Positions 1 to 11,389 of a DNA stretch of 64,000 nucleotides are shown piece after piece (position 1 is the stretch's first letter; each line of letters begins with the position of its first letter). The position numbers and the translations under genes are program-made. The stretch comes from Gigantopelta aegis (Eukaryota; Mollusca; Gastropoda; Neomphalida; Peltospiridae), in assembly GCF_016097555.1 (NCBI RefSeq), contig NC_054699.1, positions 62,001-126,000 on the forward strand, given 5' to 3'. The notes below the pieces were generated by a model, which was not told the DNA's origin, searched no databases, and saw nothing but the letters and a program-made list of their open reading frames with translations.

Positions 1-683
1 AGGTTATACATTTTTGGTTTGTGTGTCCATTTGTTGCACTATTTCGGTTGAGAAACATTTGAAACATGTTTAACAGTTACATAACACAGATGTTTAACAA
101 TTACATAACACAGATGTTCATAATATTTGTTTTATCAAGTCTGTAATCAATAGTCACACACATAAGGACAAACAGTAAAGTATCATAGGGAGACCGAGGT
201 AAGGTTCCCTAGCTAGGGCTTGAAATTTGTTTTGGAGTGTTACCTCGGGGTGGATATCATCCTCTACATCGCTTTCCTCATCCTTGCTGAAGTCTAGGCT
301 AAGGTTGGAGGATCCTTTCCATTTAATGGAGCTTCTAGGGGTGTTGGAGTCCACACTGTTGACTAAGTTAAGTGCTAGTTTTATGTCATGGCCCTAACTT
401 TGGGACATGTGGAAACGAATTCCACATCTGAGTCTATGTCCATGTTAGTAACCGGTCCGACATGGTGCATGTCCTAATCGGTGGTCTTGGTCAATGTCTT
501 AGTCATGGGCGATGGTGGGGGACCTAGGGGAGTCCATTGCTACAAGGTTGGTCTCTATACCTCTACATGGATTTTGCTAAAACTCGTGGGTTTTCTGGGG
601 CTAGGCCCTTGATCCTGGCTAACTAGAGGGTACTGGATTTAATGGCTTCCATTATTGCTTTCCGATATTTTGAAAGTTAAATC
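1..683. other. Intron sequence, possible retroelement ORF1-like remnant
   Basis: No host exon seen. On the - strand 154-354 is an acidic open frame with DEESDVEDDIHPEVT followed by NKFQAL. This is a style common in ORF1-like proteins of retroelements, but too short to place in a family. The rest is unremarkable. Confidence 0.25.
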
Positions 684-1889
684 TAAGTTAAAGAAATGCT
701 AAAGCAAGGCTTTTGGACTGTTATGCATATTCAACGATACATAATGCACATTATTGCTTAATATCAACAAGTATAATCGTATAGTTAATTAATAAAACAG
801 TTAAATGTGACGGCTATTATATATAACGGGCGCAGCCATTTTGTACCATCCCAATGAATACGCCCTCTGGCGAGCTGGTGGTTACGTAATACCTAACGTG
901 TCACATCAGGAATTAGTCTTCGAACTGAAGAAACAAAACATACCTGATTTTTGCGGATGCATCACAATGTTCTGTAATAATATCCATCCCAGTAACACAG
1001 CAACGTGTATATGTGGTTTATTTTTCAATACAAAATAAACCACCATTGCCAAAGTGTTGAAATAACTGTATTATGTTTTGTATATAAATTAACCCACGTA
1101 CTGAAATAATAGTCGGAGTGTTTTCTTGGTTAATTGGTCTTTTGTTTCCGTGGCCTGTACCTGTGGTTCCTGATTGGCAGGTGTATATTTAGATGGTCCC
1201 CAGACACTGTGTCTAGACACACTAAAAAGACGTGCCTCTTTTATTAAGATCACAGGGTATTGTGTGATAACCTCAAATCGTAATGGACTTTACCAGCCGT
1301 CCTGCTTTATTACTGTAAGTAATTCTGTAAAACCCTTGATTAAGTAGACTTTCCCATCTAAAATCACAAAACTGACCAATTACGTAGACCCAAAGAAAAG
1401 AAAATTATCACTTGGGTATCATGAGTGGTCATTTTTGCTCGAACGTATCCTACCAATAGACTTAATAATATGCATTTTTTTCTTTGGATTGTTTAAAAGA
1501 AAAACATTCTATAACTCCATTTCATTATATTGATGTAAATTGAAATATATTTAGTTAAATAGTTTATTATACTATCAAGTCATTTATGTTGTTTTACAAG
1601 TCAGGTTGATGAAAGCGAAGCGCCTTGTCGTAAATTAGAGCGTTTGTTTACACTGTGCATAATAGAGAAGTTGGATGGAGCTGACGTCACTTTGCCCTAA
1701 GCTATACCACCGGACGTCGAAAAACAAAACAAAATGGCTGCCCCCAGTTAGCAGGAATAATCATGGTTTTTTATTAATTCTACAATTACGCGTTTTTCAT
1801 TTGTTAAAGTGTCAGTATGTGTTGATGGTCCGGGTATGCATCTTTCCAACACATAAGGCTCTTGTTGGAGTTTAGTCTACCTTTAAGAT
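684..1889 (+). mobile_element. TTAA-flanked non-autonomous DNA transposon, copy 1
   Basis: About 1.2 kb closely similar to 43880-45466. Shared blocks include ATGCATATTCAAC, AACGGGCGCAGCC and CAAAATGGCTGCCCCCAG, and the right end near CTCTTGTTGGAGTT. The right end abuts TTAA (CCTTTAA at 1879-1885) and the left end starts near TTAAAG at 684. No transposase was seen. TTAA targets are used by piggyBac and some other superfamilies; assignment is inference. Confidence 0.6.
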
Positions 1890-1944
1890 GTGTTGGATTT
1901 GAGTAACAGGGAGATACGCTAACTAACTACTATGTAGTCCAACA

Positions 1945-2355
1945 CAAGAAATAAAGTATCCAAATATATGTACAGAGAAAACTACAATGAATTAAACAAG
2001 TCTATTCTGAGGGCAAAATTAATACAAAAATACTAATGTGAAAATGATGAACAAAGAAATAAAGTATCCAAATATATGTACACAGAAAACTACAATGAAT
2101 TAAACAAGTCTATTCTGAGGGCCAAATTAATACAAAAATACTAATGTGAAAATGATGAACAAAGAAATAAAGTATCCAAATATATGTACACAGAAAACTA
2201 CAATGAATTAAACAAGTCTATTCTGAGGGCAAAATTAATACAAAAATACTAATGTGAAAATGATGAACAAAGAAAACTACAATGAATTAAACAAGTCTAT
2301 TCTGAGGGCCAAATGAATACAAAAATACTAATGTGAAAATGATGAACAAAGAAAA
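1945..2355. repeat. About 108-bp tandem repeat, nearly 4 copies
   Basis: The unit contains AAAGTATCCAAATATATG, then GTCTATTCTGAGGGC, then AATGTGAAAATGATGAAC. Some copies lack the first part. It is AT-rich and non-coding. Confidence 0.85.
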
Positions 2356-2358
2356 TTA

Positions 2359-2535
2359 CAGTAAAACTCCTCTTAACTGGACACCCTTGGGACCATGTAA
2401 AAAAGTCCTGTTTTAAGAGGTATCCGGTTTAGAGAGGTTCTCTTCTGTACATATATTTAAAAAGGGGCCGCAAAAAACGTCTGGTTTTGAAGGAATTCCA
2501 GTTTACAGAGGGTCCAGTTTTGTGAGGTTTCATTG
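2359..2535. mobile_element. MITE with TA duplication (Tc1/mariner/pogo type)
   Basis: Left end CAGTAAAACTCCTCTTAACT and the reverse complement of the right end (CAATGAAACCTCACAAAACT) are inverted repeats, both flanked by TA. The 177-bp element has no coding capacity. TA duplication and these termini fit pogo/Tc1-like MITEs (family knowledge). Confidence 0.7.
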
Positions 2536-2626
2536 TAGTTAATTGTCAGTACAATGGCTGTTTGGTCCTCTTCCTGTCGTATATTGGTGGTTCACAAACG
2601 TTATGCAATCAATGAATCCACAAAAT

Positions 2627-5600
2627 CTAGCATGTAGATAGGGCCATCAATGACACATCTGTTGTAGATAGGGCCATCGATGACACATCTGTTGTAGATA
2701 GGGCCATCGATGACACATCTGTTGTAGATAGGGCCATCAATGACAGATCTGTTGTAAATAGGACCATCAATGACACATCTGTTGTAGATAGGGCCATCAG
2801 TGACATATCTGTTGTAGATAGGGCCATCATTAACACATCTGTTGTATATAGGACCATCAATGACACATCTCTTATATATAGGGACATCAATAACAGATCT
2901 GTTTTAGATAGGGCCATCAGTGACACATCTGTTGTTGATAGGGCCATCAGTGACACATCTGTTGTAGATAGGGCCATCAATGACACATCTGTTGTAGATA
3001 GGGCCATCGATGACACATCTGTTGTAGATAGGGCCATCGATGACACATCTGTTGTAGATAGGGCCATCAATGACAGATCTGTTGTAAATAGGACCATCAA
3101 TGACACATCTGTTGTAGATAGGGCCATCAGTGACATATCTGTTGTAGATAGGGCCATCATTAACACATCTGTTATATATAGGACCATCAATGACACATCT
3201 CTTATATATAGGGACATCAAGAACATCTGTTTTAGATAGAGCCATCAGTGACACATCTGTTGTAGATAGGGCCATCAGTGACACATCTGTTGTAGATAGG
3301 GCCATCAATGACACATCTGTTGTAGATAGGGCCATCAATGACACATCCGTTGTAGATAGGGCCATCAATGACACATCTGTTGTAGATAAGTCCATCAATA
3401 ACACATTTGTTGTAGACAGGGCCATCAATAACAGATCTGTTGTAGATAGGGCCACCAATGACACATCTGTTGTAGATAAGGCCCATCAATGACACATCTG
3501 TTGTAGATAGGGACATCAATGACACATCTGTTGTAGATAGGACCATCAATGACACATCTGTTGTAGATAGGACCATCAATGACACATTTGTTGTAGATAG
3601 GGCCATCAATGACACATCTGTTGTAGATAAGGCCCATCAATGACACATATGTTGTAGATAGGGCCATCAATGACACATCTGTTGTAGATAGGACCATCAG
3701 TGACACATCTGTTGTAGATAGGACCATCAATGACACATCTGTTGTAGATAGGGCCATCAATGACACATCTGTTGTAGATAGGACCATCAATGACACATTT
3801 GTTGTAGATAGGGCCATCAATGACACATCTGTTGTAGATAAGGCCCATCAATGACACATATGTTGTAGATAGGGCCATCAATGACACATCTGTTGTAGAT
3901 AGGGCCATCAATGACACATCTGTTGTAGATAGGACCATCAATGACACATCTGTTGTAGATAGGGCCATCAATGACACATCTGTTGTAGATAAGGCCCATC
4001 AATGACACATCTTTTGTAGATAGGGCCATCAATGACAGATCTCTTGTAGATAGGGCCATCAATGACATATACGTTGTAGATAGGGCCATCAATGACACAT
4101 CTGTTGTAGATAAGCCCATCAATGACACATCTGTTGTAGATAGGGCCACCAATGACAGATATGTTGTAAATAGGACCATCAATGGCACATCTGTTGTAGA
4201 TAGGGCCATCAGTGACATATCTGTTGTAGATAGGGCCATCATTAACACATCTGTTGTAGATAGGACCATCAATGACACATCTCTTATATATAGGGACATC
4301 ATTGACAGATCTGTTTTAGATAGGGCCATCAGTGACACATCTGTTGTAGATAGGGCCATCAATAACACATTTGTTGTAGACAGGGCCATCAATAACAGAT
4401 CTGTTGTAGATAGGGCCATCAATGACACATCTGTTGTAGATAAGGCCCATCAATGACACATATGTTGTAGATAGGGCCATCAATGACACATCTGTTGTAG
4501 ATAGGGCCATCAATGACACATCTGTTGTAGATAGGACCATCAATGACACATCTGTTGTAGATATGGCCATCGATGACACATCTGTTGTAGATAGGGCCAT
4601 CAATGACACATCTGTTGTAGATAAGGCCCATCAATGACACATCTGTTGTAGATAGGGCCATCAATGACACATCTGTTGTAGATAGGGCCATCAATGACAC
4701 ATCTATTGTAGATAGGACCATCAATGACACATCTGTTGTAGATAGGGCCATCAATGACACATCTGTTGTAGATAAGGCCCATCAATGACACATCTGTCGT
4801 AGATAGGGCCATCAATGACACATATGTTGTAGATAGGGCCATCAATGACACATCTGTTGTAGATAGGGCCATCAGTGACACATCTGTTGTAGATATGGCC
4901 ATCAATGACACATCCGTTGTAGATAGGGCCATCAATGACACATCCGTTGTAGATAGGGCCATCAATGACACATCTGTTGTAGATAAGTCCATCAATAACA
5001 CATTTGTTGTAGACAGGGCCATCAATAACAGATCTGTTGTAGATAGGGCCATCAATGACACATCTGTTGTAGATAAGGCCCATCAATGACACATCTGTTG
5101 TAGATAGGGCCATCAATGACACATCTGTTGTAGATAGGGCCATCAATGACACATCTGTTGTAGATAAGGCCCATCAATGACATATATGTTGTAGATAGGG
5201 TCATCAATGACACATCTGTTGTAGATAAGTCCATCAATGACACATCTGTTGTAGATAGGGCCATCAATGACAGATATGTTGTAAATAGGAGCATCAATGA
5301 CACATCTGTTGTAGATAGGGCCATCAGTGACATATCTGTTGTAGATAGGGCCATCATTAACACATCTGTTGTAGATAGGGCCATCATTAACACATCTGTT
5401 ATATATAGGGACATCATTGACAGATCTGTTTTAGATAGGGCCATCAGTGACACATCTGTTGTAGATAGGGCCATCAGTGACACATCTGTTGTAGATAGGG
5501 CCATCAATGACACATATGTTGTATATAGGGCCATCAATGACACATCCGTTGTAGATAGGGCCATCAATGACACATCTGTTGTAGATAAGTCCATCAATAA

Positions 5601-6312
5601 CACATTTGTTGTAGACAGGGCCATCAATAACAGATCTGTTGTAGATAGGGCCATCAATGACACATCTGTTGTAGATAAGGCGCATCAATGACACATCTGT
5701 TGTAGATAGGGCCATCAATGACACATCTGTTGTAGATAGGTCCATCAATGACACATCTATTGTAGATAGGACCATCAATGACACATCTGTTGTAGATAGG
5801 GCCATCAATGACACATCTGTTGTAGATAGGGCCATCAATGACACATCTGTTGTAGATAGGGCCATCAATGACACATCTGTTGTAGATAGGGACATCAATG
5901 ACACATCTGTTGTAGATAGGACCATCAGTGACACATCTGTTGTAGATAAGGCCCATCAATGACACATCTGTTGTAGATAGGGCCATCAATGACAGATCTC
6001 TTGTAGATAGGGCCATCAATGACAGATCTCTTGTAGATAGGGCCATCAATGACAGATCTCTTGTAGATAGGGCCATCAATGACACATCTGTTGTAGATAA
6101 GTCCATCAATGACACATGTTGTAGATAGGGCCATCAATGACACATATGTTGTAGATAGGGCCATCAATGACACATCTGTTGTAGATAAGTCCATCAATGA
6201 CACATCTGTTGTAGATAGGGCCATCAATGACACATCTGTTGTAGATAAGTTCATCAATGACACATCTGTTGTAGATTGGGCCATCAATGACACATCTGTT
6301 GTAGATAGGGTC
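2627..6312. repeat. 30-bp minisatellite, about 120 copies
   Basis: The unit contains GATAGGGCCATCAATGACAC and ATCTGTTGTA. Because 30 is a multiple of three, long open frames with a ten-residue period (MALSTTDVSL, or shifted) appear on both strands. They start and stop with unit variants and show no gene features. Blocks of variant units recur, for example CTCTTATATATAGGGACATC at about 2868, 3198 and 4281, indicating larger-scale duplications. Confidence 0.97.
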
Positions 6313-6349
6313 ATCGTGGCAGGTCTGTTGCACAGACAGCAAAAGTGCC

Positions 6350-6510
6350 AGAAACATAGCCTGGCATAATGTTGCAGAGAAACATAGCCTGGCATAATGT
6401 TGCAGAGAAACATAGCCTGGCATAATGTTGCAGAGAAACATAGCCTGGCATAATGTTGCAGAGAAACATAGCCTGGCATAATGTTGCAGAGAAACATAAC
6501 CTGGCATAAT
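6350..6510. repeat. 28-bp tandem repeat, about 6 copies
   Basis: Units read AGAAACATAGCCTGGCATAA followed by TGTTGC. They lie directly after the 30-bp minisatellite in the SPRYD7 intron. Confidence 0.9.
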
Positions 6511-6792
6511 GTTACAGACTAATACTCAGTGTTGCATCAACTGAACTCACCCAATTCCATCTGTCATCTACTATTAAATTAAATTATTTGATTGTAATAT
6601 TTTATGGGCATATAGTTGAATGTATTATATTTACATTTTAAAGCAAAATTAATAAATCATTTTGGCAGGAAGCCACAATTATTCAGTTTTGATATACTGT
6701 AGCATCTTTAAATTAAAAACTTAAAATTGAATACTGTCATTTATGGGTATATTCTGTTCTGCTACATTAAGGATGTTTGTTTTCTCTCATAG
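6511..6792. other. AT-rich intron leading to SPRYD7 exon A
   Basis: Unique sequence ending in a TTTTCTCTCATAG acceptor. Nothing else was recognised. Confidence 0.5.
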
Positions 6793-6909
6793 GCAATGAT
6801 GTGGTGATTGTGAAGAATGGTAGGAGGATATGTGGCACGGGGGCTGCTTTGGCCAATGCACCACTTGTACAGGACAAAGCTTATTTTGAGGTCAAAATTC
6901 AGAGTTCAG
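6793..6909 (+). CDS. SPRYD7: SPRYD7 coding exon A (start of SPRY domain)
   Basis: The 117-bp exon sits between a CTCATAG acceptor and a GTGAGA donor. It begins with two bases completing a glycine codon and ends with one base of the next codon. It encodes NDVVIVKNGRRICGTG followed by ANAPLVQDKAYFEVKIQSS. Human SPRYD7 reads DVVIVKNGRRICGTG at the same place, so the match is close to identical in the first strand of the SPRY fold. This start is internal; no initiator methionine is expected here. Both splice junctions keep frame with exon B. Confidence 0.95.
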
Positions 6910-7217
6910 GTGAGAGAAGTTTGCAATAAAACTTTCTGTTTGGCCCACAATTTCCATCTGTTTCCACCCTGTCTGTCAGTTTCCTCTCATTCTGTCTTCT
7001 CAGCTGTTCACATCATCTGTGTGTACTTCACTGCACCCACCTGGCACCCTCTTCCTCTGCCACTAGTGAAGCTGGTCTGACCCACGACACTTACTAACAA
7101 CCGCCAGTAGTAGGGGAGTATAGTAGGTGGTTACAAGAGACTCTTAACACTGCCACAAGTAACTACTGAACACTCATGGAAAAGCTAAAGCTGATGGGAA
7201 ACGGCAGGTGTGTAGCA
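6910..7217. other. SPRYD7 intron, unique segment
   Basis: Follows the exon A donor. The open frame through 6817-7080 simply reads exon A in another frame and into the intron. No repeat was recognised. Confidence 0.5.
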
Positions 7218-7225
7218 CAGATAGC

Positions 7226-8621
7226 TAGTGCTGCAACGATAAACTGGTATTCCGGTACCGCGATAATTGATCAGCTCGATACGAACCGCGGTACACTTTT
7301 GTGTATCACGATTTTTACACGCTATGTTTTCCTTGTATCATATTTGACTTGAAATAGGCAAACAAACAAACAAACAAAAACCCCATCATTTTATTAATTG
7401 GTGATGACAGGAAATATAACAATCACATTAAGCGTAGTCAGCTTACTTGTTGGCATACGAAGTAATAGGTCGGTTATACTTGGTTCTAACTTCTGAACAA
7501 AATGTGTTAAAAGTCCGATAAAAATAACCAGTTGATGATAATTAAATGTTTTGTTACTTTCACATTATTATGCATTGTTCATTTACGTTGGAATATTTAA
7601 GTGAGAATCGCACTTCGCTGTTTTTCCCTGAACTCGGAATACTTCTGCCGATCGTTCAAAACACCTCAGGCAATAACCTCTGGTTCGGTCGATCTGCCGA
7701 AACATTGCGACATACTTTCCGTGTCAAGCGAGCAGCAATGGAAAAAAGCCCGATAGTAAGGATTTCCGAATGTGACTATGTATAAATAGTTTGAAACCGT
7801 CACACCGGTGTTCTAGTAGACTAGTATTGTGTTAAAAAATAAATATGACAAAGAAGAACATTATGCTACTAATAAATGTTGTGGTTTATATAATCATTTA
7901 GGTCTATGATGGAATCAATATTACAGATGTTGTGGTTTATATGATCATTTAGGTCTATGATGGAATCAATATTACAGATGTCGTGGTTTATATAATCATT
8001 TAGGTCTATGATGGAATCAATATTACAGATGTCGTGGTTTATATAATCATTTAGGTCTATGATGGAATCAATATTACAAATGTCGTGGTTTATATAATCA
8101 TTTAGGTCTATGATGGAATCAATATTACAAATGTCGTGGTTTATATAATCATTTAGGTCTATGATGGAATCAATATTACAAATGTCGTGGTTTATATAAT
8201 CATTTAGGTCTATGATGGAATCAATATTACAAATGTCGTGGTTTATATAATCATTTAGGTCTATGATGGAATCAATATTACAAATGTCGTGGTTTATATA
8301 ATCATTTAGGTCTATGATGGAATCAATATTACAAATGTCGTGGTTTATATAATCATTTAGGTCTATGATGGAATCAATATTACAAATGTCGTGGTTTATA
8401 TAATCATTTAGGTCTATGATGGAATCAATATTACAAATATCGTGGTTTATATAATCATTTAGGTCTATGATGGAATCAATATTACAAATATTACGATTTA
8501 TATCCTTAGATTATGCCTTCTGCTTTCATTAAAAACCCACATAAATATTAAATTTAAATAATACGGTTTCTTATATCGCAATATATCGCAATACGGTTTT
8601 TACCATATCGTTGCACCCCTA
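7226..8621. mobile_element. hAT-like non-autonomous element 1 (1.4 kb)
   Basis: It is flanked by an exact 8-bp duplication, CAGATAGC, at 7218-7225 and 8622-8629. The termini are TAGTGCTGCAACGAT and, inverted, TAGGGGTGCAACGATA. An 8-bp target duplication with a TAGGGGTGCAACGAT-type end is typical of hAT elements. No transposase was seen. The interior carries a 51-bp tandem array. Confidence 0.85.
7877..8495. repeat. 51-bp tandem repeat inside hAT element 1, about 12 copies
   Basis: Units share GTGGTTTATATAATCATTTA and GGTCTATGATGGAATCAATA. Copies are nearly identical except for CGTGG/TGTGG and GATG/AATG variants that run in blocks, suggesting stepwise recent expansion. Confidence 0.95.
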
Positions 8622-8629
8622 CAGATAGC

Positions 8630-8912
8630 CACAAGAGACAGTCACCTGTCACGGTTGGAGAGATAAGGACTGAGATGTGGAGTTGGACAGTGAAAGAAAT
8701 TGAAGATGGGAGGAGTTGCCAGATTGGGAAGAAATGAGATGGAAGTCACAGGAGAGAAAGAAAAGGGGGCATTGGGATAAAAAAACAGATTATATTTAAA
8801 ATAATTATAGATGAATAAGATTATTAAGGCATTCATTTTGACTAATTGTAATTGTGGTCAGTTTTAAATCTATGACAGTCTTCGTTGTTTTAAGTTTCAT
8901 TTTGTTTTTCAG
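8630..8912. other. SPRYD7 intron up to exon B
   Basis: Unique, purine-rich stretch (8640-8770) then AT-rich sequence, ending in the TTTGTTTTTCAG acceptor. The tract at 8867-8911 contains a normal polypyrimidine region. Confidence 0.5.
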
Positions 8913-9073
8913 GTTCTTGGGGTGTTGGACTTGCGACACAAAAGTGTAATGTGAACAAAGTTCCTCAAGGGAACTGCACAGAATCCTGGGTACTCAGACA
9001 CGATGGGAGAATATTCCACGACTCACAAGAAAAGGGAAAGCTCTCGGTTCTTCCTGAGGAAGGAGACATTGTG
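8913..9073 (+). CDS. SPRYD7: SPRYD7 coding exon B (SPRY core)
   Basis: The 161-bp exon follows a TTTTTCAG acceptor and ends in phase 0 with GTG (Val) before a GTAAAT donor. The translation includes WGVGLATQKCNVNKVP, then ESWVLRHDGRIFHDSQEKG and LPEEGDIV. This corresponds to human IWGIGVATQKVNLNQIP and LPQEGDVV. The conserved W-G-[IV]-G motif is typical of SPRY domains. The donor is formed by the left target-site duplication of a hAT-like element that begins at 9079, so the sixth intronic base onward belongs to the transposon. Confidence 0.95.
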
Positions 9074-9090
9074 GTAAATAGGGGTGTCAC

Positions 9091-9352
9091 AATACATAGC
9101 CCACGATACGATACATAGCCCACAATACAATACATAGCCCACAATATGATACATATGATACATAGCCCATGATACGATACATAGCCCACGATACGATACA
9201 TAGCCCACAATACAATACATAGCCCACAATATGATACATACGATACATAGCCCATGATACGATGCATAGCCCACGATACGATACATAGCCCACAATACGA
9301 TACATAGCCCACGATACGATACATAGCCCACGATACGATACATAGCCCATGA
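9091..9352. repeat. About 19-bp subterminal tandem repeat in hAT element 2
   Basis: Units of the form CATAGCCCACGATACGATA with AT/GC variants start just inside the left terminus of the hAT-like element. They probably grew from its subterminal sequence. Confidence 0.9.
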
Positions 9353-9660
9353 AATGATATGTATTATGATTCTTCATTCACAGTATTTTCCCTATAGAAC
9401 AAAGAGCTGAAACTTAGGTGAAATGATTTCAAAATAAGAAATAAACATGATAAAAGAAAAACATTGATTAAACACAGTTTTATTGTAGAAATACCACATA
9501 ACAGACAAACAGTTACACAATATTCTCTCTCCATTTTACTGTTTCCTTGGTGGAAATAACTTGTCAATAAGTACATCTCAGTTGGTGTTAACTTAAGGAT
9601 TGTCTGTTATTTCTTTTACGTTCTTCAGGGTATAAACAATAAAAAATCATCCACAAACTG

Positions 9661-10741
9661 GATTCCCAGTCTGGAGCTCCACGCGGTAAGACGTGTTTGT
9701 TTCGCTTGTGTACACTGCACGTGCTTTCGTGTGCTCGACTTGGGGATCCTTCATTTCATAGTTTTTGTTAGCGAAATGAAGTTTTCTACTGGGATGTATG
9801 CGGCCATTGGAACTGATTGAACGCTGGAACGCTTCTCGTTTCGACAGCCTGCACCTCCAGGTTGGATTCTTTTTTAGCGAGATTCCTTGCCTCCACGTCA
9901 TTTCTCCGTTTGACTGTCGACTTGGTTTTTTCGTGACTCGTATGACAGCCATTCTGCAGAATGCCACGGTTGTTCGCGTTTAGTCTCTACATGTCCGAGC
10001 CTGTCCTAGCAGCACTGGAAGATTGACCGCCCCACTCTAAGAAGAAATAGGAAGCGGGGTCGGCCCCTACTACTCTATTTCTAGACTTTACCTTGCTTTA
10101 TAGTGATACCATCTCGTATCCTCCGGAGTCGGGCCCGTCAGCACCACTATACCAACCCATGACGACTGGACTATACCCTAGTCTGATACTCTCTCTCGTT
10201 CAAACGGATCCGGCTTCTCAAGATCTGTATTTCAGCACAGCACTACACCTTCAACGTCTATCGACTGTCAATCTAGGGGTTTTCTTGACGGGATGCAACC
10301 CATCTCGTCCCTTTAAGCTGTGCACCCAAACAGCCTTAACGAGGCCACTCACATGGACATATCGATCAGACTTTGAACTTTTAGATCTGCGTTCAAAATT
10401 TTATGTCGAAATTACTTTTTTTAAAATATTATTAAATAGTCCGATCCTCTCTTCGTTCTCTTATTTAATTTTGGACTGTCCTTCTAAAATGCTCCAAATT
10501 ATATAAATATTCGGCCGAGCAGTCAATTCTTTTTTATTTTTGGCTTGTAACCTTTTTTTTTTTTTTTTTTTATTCTATTAACTTTTTTACTAATTGCTAT
10601 TTTCAAAATTCTGCCCATTTTCAACCCCCCCCCCCCCCCCCCCCCCCATCCCGAGTGAGGCCACCGATCTTGTCGGAGGTCGGACTCGGGATGGGCGTGT
10701 TCGAAACCCTAGTAGTATATGGGCACGTTAAACTAGTTATC
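9661..10741 (+). mobile_element. Retroposon insertion nested in hAT element 2
   Basis: A 15-bp direct repeat, ATCATCCACAAACTG, flanks the insert (9646-9660 and 10742-10756). The right end has GGGCACGTTAAACTAG and a short (ATC)n tail. Long target duplications and a simple 3' tail indicate target-primed insertion by a LINE or a LINE-driven element. No reverse transcriptase is visible, so it is probably a 5'-truncated copy or 3' region. It contains a T-run at 10552-10571 and a C-run of about 22 near 10626-10647. Confidence 0.55.
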
Positions 10742-11160
10742 ATCATCCACAAACTGTGTGAATTGGCAAAGCCGTTCTCACATAAGTTTGCAGATGATTT
10801 GTTTTTGTTCATATCCAGATGAACGTAAAAGAAATAACAGACAATACTTATAATTAAATTTGAAGTATACTTGCTAATAATAACACTAAAACTTCATACT
10901 TTATTTTGAATTATTTTGGTTCATAAACAATAACGCTCAATAAGACAACTTGCTCATATAAAATGACGTCATCATATATATGATGTTTCCTGATGACCAA
11001 ATTTTTACATTCATCGAGAAATGAAGAAAATGAACCCCTCCGCTGAAACAAATGGTCCGCTTTCAGAACTAAAACAATGCCATACAGGTTTATACATACG
11101 GAGTTTCTGGTGGTGCAAAAACAAAATAGAAAAAGGGTCCATTAGGTTCAAATTCGAACC

Positions 11161-11180
11161 CCCCCCCCCCCCCCCCCCCC
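11161..11180. repeat. Poly-C tract
   Basis: An uninterrupted run of about 20 cytosines near the right end of hAT element 2. Its length in the assembly may be unreliable. Confidence 0.9.
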
Positions 11181-11389
11181 AGGTCGAGATCATGCTATGC
11201 TACCCCTCTGTGTTGTATATTTTACATCGTATTGTCAGCAGTAGTATTGTGAGTCATCAATGCATCTGCCTATTGTGACATCTCTAGTGGTAAACTTTAA
11301 AAAGCTTTCTAAAAATCTGGACTTACAGGGACTATTTTGTTTCTTTTCAACTCAACCTGACCCAGGGCTTCTAGAATTCTTGTAAAATC

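Larger units (their letters stand above)
9079..11286. mobile_element. hAT-like element 2, inserted at the exon B donor
   Basis: The termini TAGGGGTGTCACAATA and, inverted, TAGAGATGTCACAATA are flanked by an exact 8-bp duplication, GTGGTAAA, at 9071-9078 and 11287-11294. The duplicated bases are the last codon of SPRYD7 exon B (GTG) plus the first five bases of the intron (GTAAA). The element is 2.2 kb, shows no transposase, and contains a tandem array and a nested retroposon. Confidence 0.88.

Noticed and set aside
841-1038. 65-codon frame MYHPNEYALWRAGGYV
   Set aside because: Located in the TTAA-flanked element; the related copy near 44440-44600 does not keep the frame.
2627-6312. CRISPR-like array (30-bp regular repeats)
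   Set aside because: Repeats are directly contiguous without unique spacers, and the window is eukaryotic.
2627-6507. Many overlapping - and + open frames of 100-200 codons (MALSTTDVSL-type periodic proteins)
   Set aside because: They are frames of a 30-bp minisatellite, exist on both strands, and lack any domain or splice context.
1-6792. SPRYD7 first coding exon
   Set aside because: Searched for the conserved N-terminal stretch (CCLRCC...HIPLKEMPAVQLD) on + and did not find it; it is assumed to be upstream of the window.
10093-10506. 137-codon + strand frame
   Set aside because: Sits within a retroposon insert, no recognisable domain, composition drifts to AT-rich at its end. Kept only as part of the insert.
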